Source: CAVZVW01 sp963778845 (GTDB lineage Bacteria > Actinomycetota > Actinomycetes > Actinomycetales > Kineosporiaceae). From it: DNA of 64,000 nucleotides. The translations under genes were made by a program, and so were the position numbers. The stretch lies in the NCBI GenBank assembly GCA_963778845.1, contig CAVZVW010000009.1:1922001-1986000 (forward strand). The letters run 5' to 3'. Positions 1-8,167 of the stretch are shown piece after piece. The notes under the pieces were generated by a model. That model saw only the letters and a program-made list of their open reading frames with translations, did not search any database and was not told where the DNA came from. Each line of letters starts with the position of its first letter. Positions within the stretch are counted from its first letter, which is position 1.

Positions 1-26
1 GTCCACGCCGACGCCGTGCGTCCCCG

Positions 27-50
27 GGGTCACTGGGTCACTGGGTCACT
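27..50. repeat. Three perfect tandem copies of GGGTCACT
   Basis: GGGTCACT occurs at 27-34, 35-42 and 43-50 without mismatch. The stop codon of the adjacent minus-strand regulator gene (46-48) falls inside the third copy. No function is evident; replication slippage would explain it. Confidence 0.7.
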
Positions 51-621
51 GAGGCCGCAACGCGAGCCAGACCGCACGCACCGGCGTGCTTCCTCTGTTC
101 GCCCAGGCGTGCGGTTGGTCCGTGCGGAAGTGCAGCGCGTCGTCGGCTTCCAGGACGAACGCGCGCCCGTTCACCTCGAACTCCAGCTCACCGTCGATGA
201 CGTAGATGAGCTCCTCGCCCGGGTGCTCCATGGGCTTGGCGCCGCTGTTGGCCGAGGCGTCGACGCGTGCGCGCGCGCCGGCGAGGAAGAACCTGCCGTA
301 GGGCCCGCTGATCCCGGACAACGCGATCCCCGTGTGCGAGGTGTAGATGGGCCGGTGCTCCCCTGACGGAGTGAACACTGTCGGCTCCGAGGGGTCCTGG
401 TCCTCCTCGACGAAGTAGGAGACGGGCCGGTTCAGCGCGCCGGCGATCTTCAGCAACGTCGTGATCGTGGGCACCATGTCCCCGCCCTCGATCTTGTGGA
501 TCGCCGCCGGGGAGACGTCGGAGCGCTCCGAGAGCTGCTGCAGCGACAGGCCCGTCTGCTTGCGCAGCGCACGCAGCTTGGGCCCGATCGAGGAGACGAT
601 CCGTTCCAGGTCTGTCGGCAT
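46..621 (-). CDS. XRE-family transcriptional regulator with C-terminal cupin domain
   Basis: A 191-residue regulator. Residues about 12-67 form an XRE helix-turn-helix (LRALRKQTGLSLQQLSERS followed by the recognition helix SPAAIHKIE). Residues about 115-187 form a single-stranded beta-helix cupin with the motif HPGEELIYVIDGELEF and a second-half LHFRTDQPHAW, which could bind a small effector or metal. This layout is typical of metabolite-sensing regulators of amine and nitrile metabolism in actinobacteria. The ATG at 621 is chosen because GGTGG lies just upstream and the HTH starts soon after; a longer frame upstream is unlikely. It is divergent from the flavoprotein gene at 788, with an inverted repeat at 703-730 between them. 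I infer it controls the nitrile hydratase cluster; the ligand is unknown. Confidence 0.9.
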   Translation of the reverse strand: MPTDLERIVSSIGPKLRALRKQTGLSLQQLSERSDVSPAAIHKIEGGDMVPTITTLLKIAGALNRPVSYFVEEDQDPSEPTVFTPSGEHRPIYTSHTGIALSGISGPYGRFFLAGARARVDASANSGAKPMEHPGEELIYVIDGELEFEVNGRAFVLEADDALHFRTDQPHAWANRGSTPVRAVWLALRPQ

Positions 622-694
622 CTGTCCACCGCCCTGCGATCTTGTGTCAGTCCGTGGAGGGTCGTCTATGCGGGAAAGATTCTCGGGGCAACCC

Positions 695-730
695 TTGACT
701 CTTCCACTAGCGAACTTCAAGGATAGTGGA
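695..730 (+). promoter_or_regulatory. Promoter with 7-bp inverted repeat, candidate operator of the cupin-XRE regulator
   Basis: A -35-like TTGACT (695-700) precedes a weak -10-like AAGGAT (719-724) at 18 nt. Perfect inverted arms TCCACTA (703-709) and TAGTGGA (724-730) are 21 bp apart from start to start, two helical turns, and flank or overlap the -10. The half-site ATAGTG resembles the palindromes at 11307, 14048 and 14795. Operator function is inferred. Confidence 0.5.
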
Positions 731-787
731 CGCCGCGTCACGTATCGGAAATGCCGAGGCGATGGCAGGGGAAGGCAGGGCTCGCTG

Positions 788-2128
788 GTGGCGCAACGGA
801 TCGTCATCGTGGGCGGCGGTGCCGCAGGCATCGGCGCCGCAGGAGGCGCCAAGGCCGCCGATCCCTCCGCCGAGGTCGTTGTCTTCACCGAGTTCGAGGA
901 CGCCGCCTACAGCCCCTGCGGGATCCCCTACGTCCACGGCAAGGAGATCCCCGACTTCGAACGGCTGTTCCTGGCCTCCAAGGAGGCCTACGTCGAGCAG
1001 GGCATCGACATCCGCTACCAGACCGCCTGTGACGGCCATCGACCTCGCGCGCAAGGTCGTCGGTGGTCGAGGGTCGCCCGACCTGTTCCTTGGGACCGGC
1101 TGGTGGTCGCCACCGGCTTCGACTACGCCGACCCCGGCGTTCCGGGCGCCGATCTCGGTAACCTCTACTACGTCAAGAACATCCGCGCCGCCATGGAGTG
1201 GGACAAGATCCTCGACGGCGTGCGGCAGGCGGTCGTGGTCGAGGCGTCGCCGCTGGGGCTGGAGATGGTGACCGCCCTGGCCCATCGCGGCATCACGACC
1301 CATCTGGTCGACCCCAGCCCGTGGGCGTTGTCCGTCGCCACCGATCCCGACATCGCCAAGCCGGTGCGAGGACTCGTGGCTCGAGATGGGCGTGCAGCTG
1401 CACTTCAACACCCGGCTGACGCGCCTTCAACGGCAAGGGGACGGTCTCGCTCGGTGTCGACCTCCGACGGCGACATCGACGCCGACCTGGCCGTGGTGTG
1501 CACGGCGAAGGTCGCCAACACGCGTCTTGCCCAGGCGGCCGGGCTGAAGGTCGGCTCTGCCGGCGGGCTGATCGTCGACGAGACCATGAAGACGCCCACC
1601 CTCGACGTGTGGGCGGCCGGTGACTGCGTGGAGATCCCGCACGGGGTGTCGAGGGTGCCGGTGCAGGGCCTGTCGGGCAGCCACGCCTACGCCCAGGGCA
1701 AGGTCGCCGGTGCCAACGCCGCCGGCGGCGCGCGCACCTACCAACCCGTCTACGTGCCATGGGGGATGGTCGCGGGGAAGTGGATGATCGGCGGTGTCTC
1801 CTTCAGCGAGACCTTGGCGACCGCACTCGGCATCCCCTACGTGCTCGGGGTCGGCGTCGGCATCTCGCGGGCCCGCTACTACCCCGAGGTCAAGCCGGTC
1901 CGCGTGAAGCTGCTCGGCGAGCCGGGCTCCCTGCGGCTGATCGGAGCCCAGATGGTAGGCGGTGAGGGCATCAAGGAGCGCGCGGACCATCTCGCCATGG
2001 CTGTCCGGGCGGGGATCACGCTGCGCGACCTGGCCACCATGGAGAACGTGTACTCCCCACCGATCGGGGCCCTGAACGAGCCGATCGCACTGGCCGCGCA
2101 GAACGCGCTGGCCTCGTTGAAGGCCTGA
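788..2128 (+). CDS. CoA-disulfide-reductase-like FAD/NAD(P) oxidoreductase, with two locally frameshifted windows
   Basis: A class of pyridine nucleotide-disulfide oxidoreductase. The N-terminus carries the FAD motif VIVGGGAAGIGAA and the single redox cysteine in YSPCGIPY (about residue 44), as in CoA-disulfide reductases and NADH oxidases. Later come LVVATGF, a second FAD motif VWAAGDCVE and a dimerisation domain to the end. The frame is open throughout, but two windows read as nonsense relative to the family. Removing one base near 1028, 1062 and 1086 restores VTAIDLARKVV and PWDRLVVATG. Removing one base near 1367, 1422 and 1450 restores EDSWLEMGVQLHFNTRLTAF. Each window therefore has three insertions that cancel. 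The GTG at 788 is chosen because the Rossmann motif starts at once. It leads the nitrile hydratase operon; its substrate is unknown. Confidence 0.75.
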   Translation: MAQRIVIVGGGAAGIGAAGGAKAADPSAEVVVFTEFEDAAYSPCGIPYVHGKEIPDFERLFLASKEAYVEQGIDIRYQTACDGHRPRAQGRRWSRVARPVPWDRLVVATGFDYADPGVPGADLGNLYYVKNIRAAMEWDKILDGVRQAVVVEASPLGLEMVTALAHRGITTHLVDPSPWALSVATDPDIAKPVRGLVARDGRAAALQHPADAPSTARGRSRSVSTSDGDIDADLAVVCTAKVANTRLAQAAGLKVGSAGGLIVDETMKTPTLDVWAAGDCVEIPHGVSRVPVQGLSGSHAYAQGKVAGANAAGGARTYQPVYVPWGMVAGKWMIGGVSFSETLATALGIPYVLGVGVGISRARYYPEVKPVRVKLLGEPGSLRLIGAQMVGGEGIKERADHLAMAVRAGITLRDLATMENVYSPPIGALNEPIALAAQNALASLKA

Positions 2129-2134
2129 GGCACG

Positions 2135-2410
2135 ATGCCCGCCGCTGCGCCTCGTCCCGGCTTCAGCCGGTGGCTGCGCTCGACGTCCGAGCGCTACCTC
2201 AAGCAGGCGGCGTTCGAACAGGTGGCGGCGAGGTACGGCGGACGCACGCCACCGAAGCCCCGGGGGATGGAGGTGTTCTGGGTCCGGGTGTACGCGCCCG
2301 CCTTCCACCGGCTGCCCCCCGGTCTGCGTGACGCCGTCATCCGACGGCTGCCCGGCAGCCATCGCCAGAAGTGGACCTACCCCGCCCGGCCGCAGGGACC
2401 GGCGGTCTGA
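2135..2410 (+). CDS. Small basic hypothetical protein
   Basis: A 91-residue protein starting 6 nt after the flavoprotein stop, so probably co-transcribed with it. It is rich in Arg and Pro, with a central amphipathic stretch (RYLKQAAFEQVAARYGG) and an aromatic core (MEVFWVRVYAPAFHRL). There is no signal peptide, membrane segment or motif I recognise. Its place between a flavoprotein and the Sll0783-like protein suggests an accessory role in the same process. It may be a genuine small gene because its codon bias matches its neighbours. Confidence 0.6.
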   Translation: MPAAAPRPGFSRWLRSTSERYLKQAAFEQVAARYGGRTPPKPRGMEVFWVRVYAPAFHRLPPGLRDAVIRRLPGSHRQKWTYPARPQGPAV

Positions 2411-2420
2411 CCCGAGAACG

Positions 2421-2465
2421 CCAGTCACACCCCAGCCAGTCACACCCCAGCCAGTCACACCCCAG
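2421..2465. repeat. Three perfect 15-bp tandem repeats in the leader of the Sll0783-like gene
   Basis: The unit CCAGTCACACCCCAG occurs at 2421-2435, 2436-2450 and 2451-2465. It fills most of the 70 nt between two genes and ends just before the ribosome binding site AGGAGG. A role in translation or spacing is possible but not shown. Confidence 0.8.
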
Positions 2466-2480
2466 CCAGCAGGAGGCGAA

Positions 2481-2972
2481 GTGTCCACCCAGACCAACAC
2501 CATCCCCCGCGCCCAAGCAGGCGACGTCCTCTTCGACACCTCGGAGAAGGTCTTCGACGACATCAAGGCGAACCCCGGCGAGAAGGCGTTCGTCTTCATC
2601 CACACCGTGCCGTTCGAGGGGTCGGTCGCGCTGGTGAACCTCAAGACGTCGACGCGCTTGGTACGCAAGGGGTTCGACGTCCACATCGTCCTCTACGGGC
2701 CCGGCGTCCTGCTCGCCTCGGGCACCCGCGGCTACCCCTCCGTCGGCACGGAGGGGTTCCCGGGCAACCTCGCGGTCAACGACCAGCTCAAGACACTGAT
2801 GGCCGAAGGCGCGCACGTCTACGCATGCCGGTTCGCCATGGGTGCCCTGTACGGCATGCGCGAGGACGACTTGCTGGCCGGGGTCAAGGCATTCAACCCG
2901 CTCGACGTGCTCGACTCCGCCCTCACTGCATGGCGAGCAGGCGCCTTCCAGCTGAACACCTGGACCGTCTAG
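2481..2972 (+). CDS. MSMEG_0572/Sll0783-family nitrogen starvation response protein
   Basis: A 163-residue protein with a DsrE-like alpha/beta fold: KAFVFIHTVPFEGSVALVNLKTSTRL, then DVHIVLYGPGVLLAS and a VYACRFAMGALYGM cysteine motif. These features match the family named after cyanobacterial Sll0783 and mycobacterial MSMEG_0572, a marker of the Nit1 cluster induced on nitrogen starvation and linked in the literature to growth on cyanide. The GTG at 2481 follows a strong AGGAGG at a good distance. It lies between the flavoprotein pair and the nitrile hydratase genes in one plus-strand operon. Biochemical activity is unknown. Confidence 0.85.
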   Translation: MSTQTNTIPRAQAGDVLFDTSEKVFDDIKANPGEKAFVFIHTVPFEGSVALVNLKTSTRLVRKGFDVHIVLYGPGVLLASGTRGYPSVGTEGFPGNLAVNDQLKTLMAEGAHVYACRFAMGALYGMREDDLLAGVKAFNPLDVLDSALTAWRAGAFQLNTWTV

Positions 2973-3020
2973 ACCCACGGCGAGCCCGGGTCGGCCAGGT
3001 CGAGGGACGGGAGGCACTGC

Positions 3021-3680
3021 GTGGACGGAATCCACGACATGGGTGGGATGCAGGGGTTCGGAGCCGTGCCGGTCATCGACCCGGCCGAGCCCGTGTTCGA
3101 CGAGCCCTGGGAGGCCAGGACGTTCGCGCTCGCGTTGCTGGCCAACCGGGTCGCGGGAGCCAACCTGCACGCCTTCCGCCATGCGATCGAACGGGTGCCG
3201 CCTGCGGAGTACCTGTCCGGCTACTACGAGCGCTGGCTGGGATCGGCCGAGAACCTCCTGCTGGACAGCGGGATCCTGGCCGAGGGTGCGATCGATGCTC
3301 GGGCCCGGCGGCTGCGCGGCGAGGACGTCGCGGAGCCGCCGGTGCCCGAGCCCCACAAGCCTCAGATGCCCAGCGGGGGCGGCGGCAACCTGCGACAGGT
3401 GGAGCAGGCGCCCGCGTTCACGACCGGTCAGCGGGTACGGGTGCGCGACCTGCACCCGACCGGGCACACGCGCGTGCCGCGCTACGTCCGTGGCCGAGCC
3501 GCGACGGTCACCATGGTCCAACCGGCTCAGGTGTTCCCGGACACCGCCGCGCACTTCGTCGCCGAGAACCCGCAGCACGTCTACCAGGTGACGTTCACGT
3601 CGCAGGACCTGTGGGGGGACGACGCGGAGCCCTTCGACCTGACCATCGACATGTACGAGAGCTACTTGGAGCCGGCATGA
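3021..3680 (+). CDS. nthB: Nitrile hydratase beta subunit
   Basis: Beta subunit of nitrile hydratase, which hydrates R-CN to R-CONH2 in the cytoplasm. The start MDGIHDMGGMQGFGAV is the family signature. The middle (PPAEYLSGYYERWL) and the C-terminal SH3-like barrel (FTTGQRVRVRDLHPTGHTRVPRYVRG) are intact. The length of 219 residues is normal. A GTG start follows GGGAGG. The order beta-alpha-activator with 4-nt overlaps is that of cobalt-type nitrile hydratase operons. No amidase gene follows, so the fate of the amide product is open. Confidence 0.95.
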   Translation: MDGIHDMGGMQGFGAVPVIDPAEPVFDEPWEARTFALALLANRVAGANLHAFRHAIERVPPAEYLSGYYERWLGSAENLLLDSGILAEGAIDARARRLRGEDVAEPPVPEPHKPQMPSGGGGNLRQVEQAPAFTTGQRVRVRDLHPTGHTRVPRYVRGRAATVTMVQPAQVFPDTAAHFVAENPQHVYQVTFTSQDLWGDDAEPFDLTIDMYESYLEPA

Positions 3681-4273
3681 CAACCGCCCACGCCGCCGAA
3701 CCGCCTGCGCCCGCCCTTCGTGCGGAGGCACTGGAGTCGCTGCTGCTGGAACGCGGCCTCATCGACACCGCCACGGTCGAGACGTTCATCCGCACGTACG
3801 AGACCGCCGTCGGCCCGATGAACGGCGCCAAGGTGGTCGCCAAGGCCTGGACCGACCCGGAGTACCGCGACCGGCTGCTGGACGACGGCACCGCCGCCAT
3901 CGCCGAGCTCGGCTTCAAGGGCCCTCAGGGCGAGCACATCGTGGTCGTGGAGAACAGCGACGCCACGCACCACGTGGTCGTCTGCACGCTGTGCTCGTGC
4001 TACCCGTGGCCGGTGCTCGGGCTGCCGCCGTCCTGGTACAAGGACCCGGCCTACCGCTCCCGCGTCGTCCGGGAACCGCGCAAGGTCCTCTCGGAGTTCG
4101 GGCTCGACCTTCCGGAGGGCGTCGCCGTCCAGGTGCACGACTCCAGCTCCGAGGTCCGGTACATGGTGCTGCCCCAACGGCCGGCGGGGACCGAGTCGAT
4201 GACCGTGGAGGAGCTGGCCGGCCTGGTCACGCGGGACGCCATGGTCGGCGTCGCCGTCGTGGCCGCGCCATGA
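3677..4273 (+). CDS. nthA: Nitrile hydratase alpha subunit, cobalt type
   Basis: Catalytic subunit of nitrile hydratase, 198 residues. The metal-binding claw is C103-T-L-C106-S-C108; threonine after the first cysteine is the cobalt-type form (iron enzymes have serine). The two inner cysteines of the claw are normally oxidised in the mature enzyme. The YPWPVLGLPPSWYK and YRSRVVREPRKVL stretches around it are well conserved. The ATG overlaps the beta stop as ATGA, so translation is probably coupled. Cobalt insertion would depend on the His-rich activator encoded next. Confidence 0.96.
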   Translation: MTTAHAAEPPAPALRAEALESLLLERGLIDTATVETFIRTYETAVGPMNGAKVVAKAWTDPEYRDRLLDDGTAAIAELGFKGPQGEHIVVVENSDATHHVVVCTLCSCYPWPVLGLPPSWYKDPAYRSRVVREPRKVLSEFGLDLPEGVAVQVHDSSSEVRYMVLPQRPAGTESMTVEELAGLVTRDAMVGVAVVAAP

Positions 4274-4731
4274 GCCAAGGCCCTACCGTGAGCCCGTCCG
4301 TGAGCCCTTCCGTGAGCTACCTCCTCGACGTCGACGGGCCGGCCGCACCACCGCGCAGCAACGGCGAGCTCGTCTTCAGCGCACCCTGGGAGAGCCGGGC
4401 CTTCGGCTTGGCGATGGCGCTGACGGACGTCGGCGTCGTGACGTGGGAGACGTTCCGGCAGGCGCTGATCGCTCAGATCGCGGCGTTCGAGGCGGCACAC
4501 CCCGACGGGGCGGGGTGGAGCTACTACACGTGCTGGCTGTCCGCCCTGGAGTCGGTGCTCACCCGGGGCGTACTGACCGCTGAGGACGTGCAGCAACGCT
4601 GGGAGCACCTCGCCGCGCGCCCGGCCGGCCACGACCACGGTCACGAACACGACCACGACTCTGAGCACGACCACGAGTCTGAGCACGACCACGAGTCTGA
4701 GCACCGCCACCATCATCGGCATGACGTCTGA
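4270..4731 (+). CDS. Nitrile hydratase activator (accessory) protein with His-rich tail
   Basis: A 153-residue homologue of the N-terminal half of the beta subunit (PWESRAFGLAMALTDVGVVTWETFRQALI and WSYYTCWLSALESVL), as in P14K/NhlE/NhhG activators that load cobalt into the alpha subunit. The last 36 residues are an extreme His/Asp/Glu tail encoded by 18-bp DNA repeats (4645-4698), ending HRHHHRHDV; it probably binds cobalt. The start is ATGA-coupled to the alpha gene. The N-terminus has short repeats of VSPSVSPSVS. Its end overlaps the OsmC gene by 11 nt. Confidence 0.9.
   Translation: MSQGPTVSPSVSPSVSYLLDVDGPAAPPRSNGELVFSAPWESRAFGLAMALTDVGVVTWETFRQALIAQIAAFEAAHPDGAGWSYYTCWLSALESVLTRGVLTAEDVQQRWEHLAARPAGHDHGHEHDHDSEHDHESEHDHESEHRHHHRHDV
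4645..4698. repeat. 18-bp tandem repeat encoding the His-rich tail
   Basis: GAGCACGACCACGAGTCT occurs perfectly at 4663-4680 and 4681-4698, with a copy carrying two mismatches at 4645-4662. Each unit encodes EHDHES. Unit number may vary between strains and so tune the metal-binding tail. Confidence 0.85.
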
Positions 4732-5152
4732 CGGGAAGCCGGTCGCCGGGGTCAAGACCAACATCGCCGTCGCTGTCTGGCAGGGTGACTGGCGTGCACG
4801 GGTGAGCGTCGGGGACGGCTTCGAGCTGCTGGTCGACGAGCCGCTGTCGGTCGTCGACGGGACCGGGACCGGGCCGCAGCCGACCGACTACTTCATGGCC
4901 TCGATCGCCTCGTGCTACGCACTCGCGTTGGCCTGGGCCGCACGCAAGCGGCAGATCCGGCTCGACGACCTGACGGTGCAGGCGACCGGCATCTACGACG
5001 GCCCGCAGTTCTCCCGCGTCGTGCTCACCGTGCAGTCCAGCCTGCCCCACGAGCAGCTCACAGGGCTGCTGGAGCCGGCCCGTCGGGCGTGCTACGTGTC
5101 GAACACGATCGCCCTGTCGCCGCAGATCGACATCGAGCTCGCCCCCCACTGA
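4721..5152 (+). CDS. OsmC-family protein
   Basis: A 143-residue OsmC/Ohr-fold protein. The family's two cysteines are present, one in the helix MASIASCYALALAWAARKR and one in RRACYVSNTI. Members reduce organic peroxides or handle reactive thiols. It overlaps the activator gene by 11 nt and is the last gene of the plus-strand nitrile hydratase operon, ending 10 nt from the convergent DUF1116 gene. In this context it may protect the oxidation-sensitive metal centre or use CoA thiols from the flavoprotein; that is inference. Confidence 0.85.
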   Translation: MTSDGKPVAGVKTNIAVAVWQGDWRARVSVGDGFELLVDEPLSVVDGTGTGPQPTDYFMASIASCYALALAWAARKRQIRLDDLTVQATGIYDGPQFSRVVLTVQSSLPHEQLTGLLEPARRACYVSNTIALSPQIDIELAPH

Positions 5153-5162
5153 ACCCCGGCGG

Positions 5163-6635
5163 TCAGAGCGCCGCGTCCACGGCGAGCTCCGCGTCCGAGG
5201 CGAGCGCCGTGTCCAGGGCGAGCACCGCGGCCCCGAAGGCGCCGACCGGGGCGGTGGCGACGCCGGCGCCGATCTGACCGCTGCCGTCGCTGCGATGCAG
5301 GATCCCGGTCGTGATCCGCGGGGTGACGCCGAGCTCGACAGCCAGCCGCGCGTCGACGGCCAGCGGCGTCCCGCGACCACCGAGGGTGGGCAGGGTGATC
5401 CGCGACGAGCGCCCACAGCTGATGCGATCCAGGTCGGTGGTCAGGGCGACGGCGTCGGCCATGCGGCCTCCCAGCAGCTGCGCCACTGCCGGCGACCCGG
5501 CCGCGGCCGCCGCACCCAGGCCCACCAGCTCCAGCACCGCGCTGTCGCCGATGTCGGCCGCGGCATCCACCGGCCCCCGCCCGGGCTGGTACAGGGCGTG
5601 CTCGACGGGGGGTGCCGCGGCGGTGTGCCAGGTCTGCGAGCCCGCAAGCCGGACGGCGAACTGCGACCCGTTGCGCGACATCCCCACCACGACGGAGGAG
5701 TCCGACACCTGCCCGGCCCACCCGGTCAACGCCCGAGCCGCCGCCATCGCCACCGTCAGGAAGAAGAGGTGGTTCTGGCTGAGGAACGCCGCCAGGTCGA
5801 CGCGGTACGGCGACGCGGCGGCGGCGATCGCCGGCAGCAGCTGCCTGATCAGCAGGTTCGTGGCCGCCTGCGTGCGCACGTGGACGTCGTCCCCCATCGC
5901 CACGGCCTGAGCCGCCAGGGACAGGACGTCGACCCCCCCGCTCGCGGCCAGAACCTCGGCCAGCGCCGGCTGTACCACCGCGGCCAGGAACTCCAGCCGC
6001 TCGACGGCGCCCGCGGAGTCCCGCCCGAACCACGCGACGTCCCCCGAGCCCTGCCCGACGGGGGCGTACGCCAGGCCGCCCTCGGTCAGCTCGACCATGA
6101 GCAGCGGGGTCGAGGGACCCACGGCCGTTGCCATGGGAACCACGGTGTCGTGGGCGTTCGCCGGGCTCAAGGCAATGGCGCGCGAGGCCAGCAGCCGGCC
6201 CGCGGCCTCGACGTCGCGTGCCCACCCCTCGGCCACGACGACGGCCCTCATCGAGCGCTGCAAGGGGTCCACCGCATCCGCGTAGTCGATCGGCGGGCCG
6301 CAGTGCAGCAGCACGCGGTCCTGCAGCACGGGCAGCAGCGACCCGGCCGGCTGCACACCCACGAGGTGCGGGCGCCCCGAGTCGAGCCTGCGCACCACCT
6401 CGGCGTTGGCGGCGTCGACCCGAGCGGTCAGCGGGCCGAACAACCGTCGCAACGCGGCCACCAGCACGGGGTCGCCACCGGCCGGGATCCGCCAGTCCAG
6501 GTGCAGCGCAGGCCGGCCCTGGGCGACCAGCGCGTCGGCGAACAAGGGCAGACCCACCGTCACGGCGTCCACCCGGTCGGGCAGGGCTGCGCCCGCGCGC
6601 CGGTCACCTCCCGCCCCACGAGCGACGGCGGTCAC
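5163..6635 (-). CDS. DUF1116 protein, AllG/YlbE-like component of a carbamoyltransferase system
   Basis: A 490-residue member of DUF1116, the family of E. coli YlbE (AllG), which with FdrA (AllF) and YlbF (AllH) forms oxamate carbamoyltransferase. Diagnostic parts are AVDPLQRSMRAVVVAEGWA, TEGGLAYAPVGQGSG, AVAMGDDVHVRTQAATNLLIRQ, FLSQNHLFFLTVAMA and SSVVVGMSRNGSQFAVR. It is the last gene of a five-gene minus-strand operon and overlaps the upstream lyase gene by 4 nt (GTGA). FdrA and carbamate kinase lie 8-9 kb away in the same cluster, but no AllH (DUF2877) gene is visible. The reaction here is inferred: transfer of a carbamoyl group to or from phosphate. Confidence 0.82.
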   Translation of the reverse strand: MTAVARGAGGDRRAGAALPDRVDAVTVGLPLFADALVAQGRPALHLDWRIPAGGDPVLVAALRRLFGPLTARVDAANAEVVRRLDSGRPHLVGVQPAGSLLPVLQDRVLLHCGPPIDYADAVDPLQRSMRAVVVAEGWARDVEAAGRLLASRAIALSPANAHDTVVPMATAVGPSTPLLMVELTEGGLAYAPVGQGSGDVAWFGRDSAGAVERLEFLAAVVQPALAEVLAASGGVDVLSLAAQAVAMGDDVHVRTQAATNLLIRQLLPAIAAAASPYRVDLAAFLSQNHLFFLTVAMAAARALTGWAGQVSDSSVVVGMSRNGSQFAVRLAGSQTWHTAAAPPVEHALYQPGRGPVDAAADIGDSAVLELVGLGAAAAAGSPAVAQLLGGRMADAVALTTDLDRISCGRSSRITLPTLGGRGTPLAVDARLAVELGVTPRITTGILHRSDGSGQIGAGVATAPVGAFGAAVLALDTALASDAELAVDAAL

Positions 6636-8167
6636 GACCCGGCCCCCGGCCCGGGAGGAGGGCTCGACGCGGGCAGGTGTCCGGCGACGACGGCCTCCGC
6701 CTCACGGATCAGCGCCGTCTCGGCGGCCCCGTGCGAGGCGAGCAGGTCGGCCGCCCGCGCCCGCTGGCTCCCGGCCCGCTCGGTGCAGTCGCGGGCCATC
6801 GCCTCGACCACGCTCGGGGCCGCTCCGCCCAACCCGGTGCGCGTCTGGACCACGGCCCGAGGGTCGAGGACCTCGCGCAGGTCGCGCCCGGTCAGTCCCA
6901 GGGGTGCGCCCCGGCACTCCACGGCTGCGGCGTCCAGCATCGCGCCGTCCAGGTCGAGGCCGCGCAGCCCTGCGCCGCTGGCCCTCCGCACGGCGGTCCC
7001 GACCACCTGGTAGGCCGTGCGGTAGTCCACGCCGCACGTCTGCATCACGAACTCGGCGAGGTCGGTGGCCTGCGAGAAGCCTGCTTCGAGCGCCTGCCAC
7101 ATGCGCTCGCCGTTGACGGTGACGGTGCGCACCACCCCGGTCGACAGCCGCGTCGTCCGCAGCGAGAGGTCGAGGGCCCGGGGCACCTCCCCGTAGGCGT
7201 AGATGAGGTTGTCGCTGCGCGCCGACGGGCTCTTCAGGACGGCGAGGAAGCCGGCGAGGCGACCGATCAGCGTGCCGGAGGCGCCGCGGATGATCGACAG
7301 CGCATACGGGTTGCGCTTCTGCGGCATGAGCACGCTGGCGCGGCTGAACCCGTCGGCGAGCGTGACGTAGTCGAACTCGTTGCTCGCCCAGATCTCCAGG
7401 TCCTCCGCCAGCTTGCTCTGCGTCGTGACGAGGCTGGCCGCCGCCGCCAGCATGTCGACCATGCCGTCGGTGGCCCACATCGCGTCGCGGGTGTGCTCGA
7501 TGACGCCGTCGAAGCCCAAGAGGCCGGCCACGCGGTCACGGTCGGCCAGCAGACGGCTGCCGTTGACACAGCCCGCGCCACCGGGGCTGACGTTGGTCCA
7601 GGCGTGGGCGTCGAGCAGCCGGTCGCCGTCGCGCAGCACCGGGTAGGCAAAGGACAACACGTAGTGGCCGAAGGTGGACGGCTGGGCGTGCTGCAGGTAC
7701 GTCTGGTCCGGCATCCAGGTGCGTGCATGCTCCGAGGCTCGCCCGGCGATCGTCGCGGCGAGGGCCGCCGAGGCCTCGACCAGCTCGGCGAGGCAGCCGC
7801 GCAGGTACAGCCGCAGCGACACCCGCACGGCCTCGCGGCGGGGCCGGCCTGCGTGCAGCCAGCCGGCAACGTCCCCGATGCGGCCGGTGAACCACCGCTC
7901 GCGGCAGTTGTACGGCTCGCCGTAGGCGGGGTCGTAGGGGAACTCCTCGGCCGGCGTCGCCGTCGCCTCCAGCAGCACACCGAGCAGGGTGCGTGCGGCG
8001 TCCTCGGGGATCACGTGACGGCCGAGCAGGTCGAGGGTGTGGGCGAGGTCGGCGAGGTTGAGCCCGCGGTGCAGCAGCGGCGCGTCGGCGTTCTCCAGGG
8101 CGAAGCCGGCCTGGACCAGCTCGGGGGCCGGACCGTCGAGGGGCGGCCCGTGGCGGTTGACGCTCAT
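6632..8167 (-). CDS. Argininosuccinate-lyase-like enzyme of the fumarase/aspartase superfamily
   Basis: A 511-residue C-N lyase homologue. It has DQTYLQHAQPSTFGHYVLSF, SPGGAGCVNGSRL and the signature loop SRASVLMPQKRNP, matching the superfamily GSSxMPxKxNP loop with SR replacing GS. The substrate is probably not argininosuccinate, because argH normally sits in arginine operons and this copy lies beside a second lyase. ATGA overlap couples it to the PurB-like gene upstream. An in-frame ATG at 8173 is an alternative start. I infer it removes or adds an amine, urea or amide nitrogen on a fumarate-like acid within the cluster pathway. Confidence 0.8.
   Translation of the reverse strand: MSVNRHGPPLDGPAPELVQAGFALENADAPLLHRGLNLADLAHTLDLLGRHVIPEDAARTLLGVLLEATATPAEEFPYDPAYGEPYNCRERWFTGRIGDVAGWLHAGRPRREAVRVSLRLYLRGCLAELVEASAALAATIAGRASEHARTWMPDQTYLQHAQPSTFGHYVLSFAYPVLRDGDRLLDAHAWTNVSPGGAGCVNGSRLLADRDRVAGLLGFDGVIEHTRDAMWATDGMVDMLAAAASLVTTQSKLAEDLEIWASNEFDYVTLADGFSRASVLMPQKRNPYALSIIRGASGTLIGRLAGFLAVLKSPSARSDNLIYAYGEVPRALDLSLRTTRLSTGVVRTVTVNGERMWQALEAGFSQATDLAEFVMQTCGVDYRTAYQVVGTAVRRASGAGLRGLDLDGAMLDAAAVECRGAPLGLTGRDLREVLDPRAVVQTRTGLGGAAPSVVEAMARDCTERAGSQRARAADLLASHGAAETALIREAEAVVAGHLPASSPPPGPGAGS

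Noticed and set aside
2421..2465. CRISPR-like array
   Set aside because: Repeats are adjacent without spacers and only 15 bp long; no cas genes anywhere in the window.
5163..6635. Reading the FdrA/DUF1116 set as an allantoin utilisation locus
   Set aside because: No allantoinase, ureidoglycolate or DUF2877 genes are present; the context is nitrile/Nit1.
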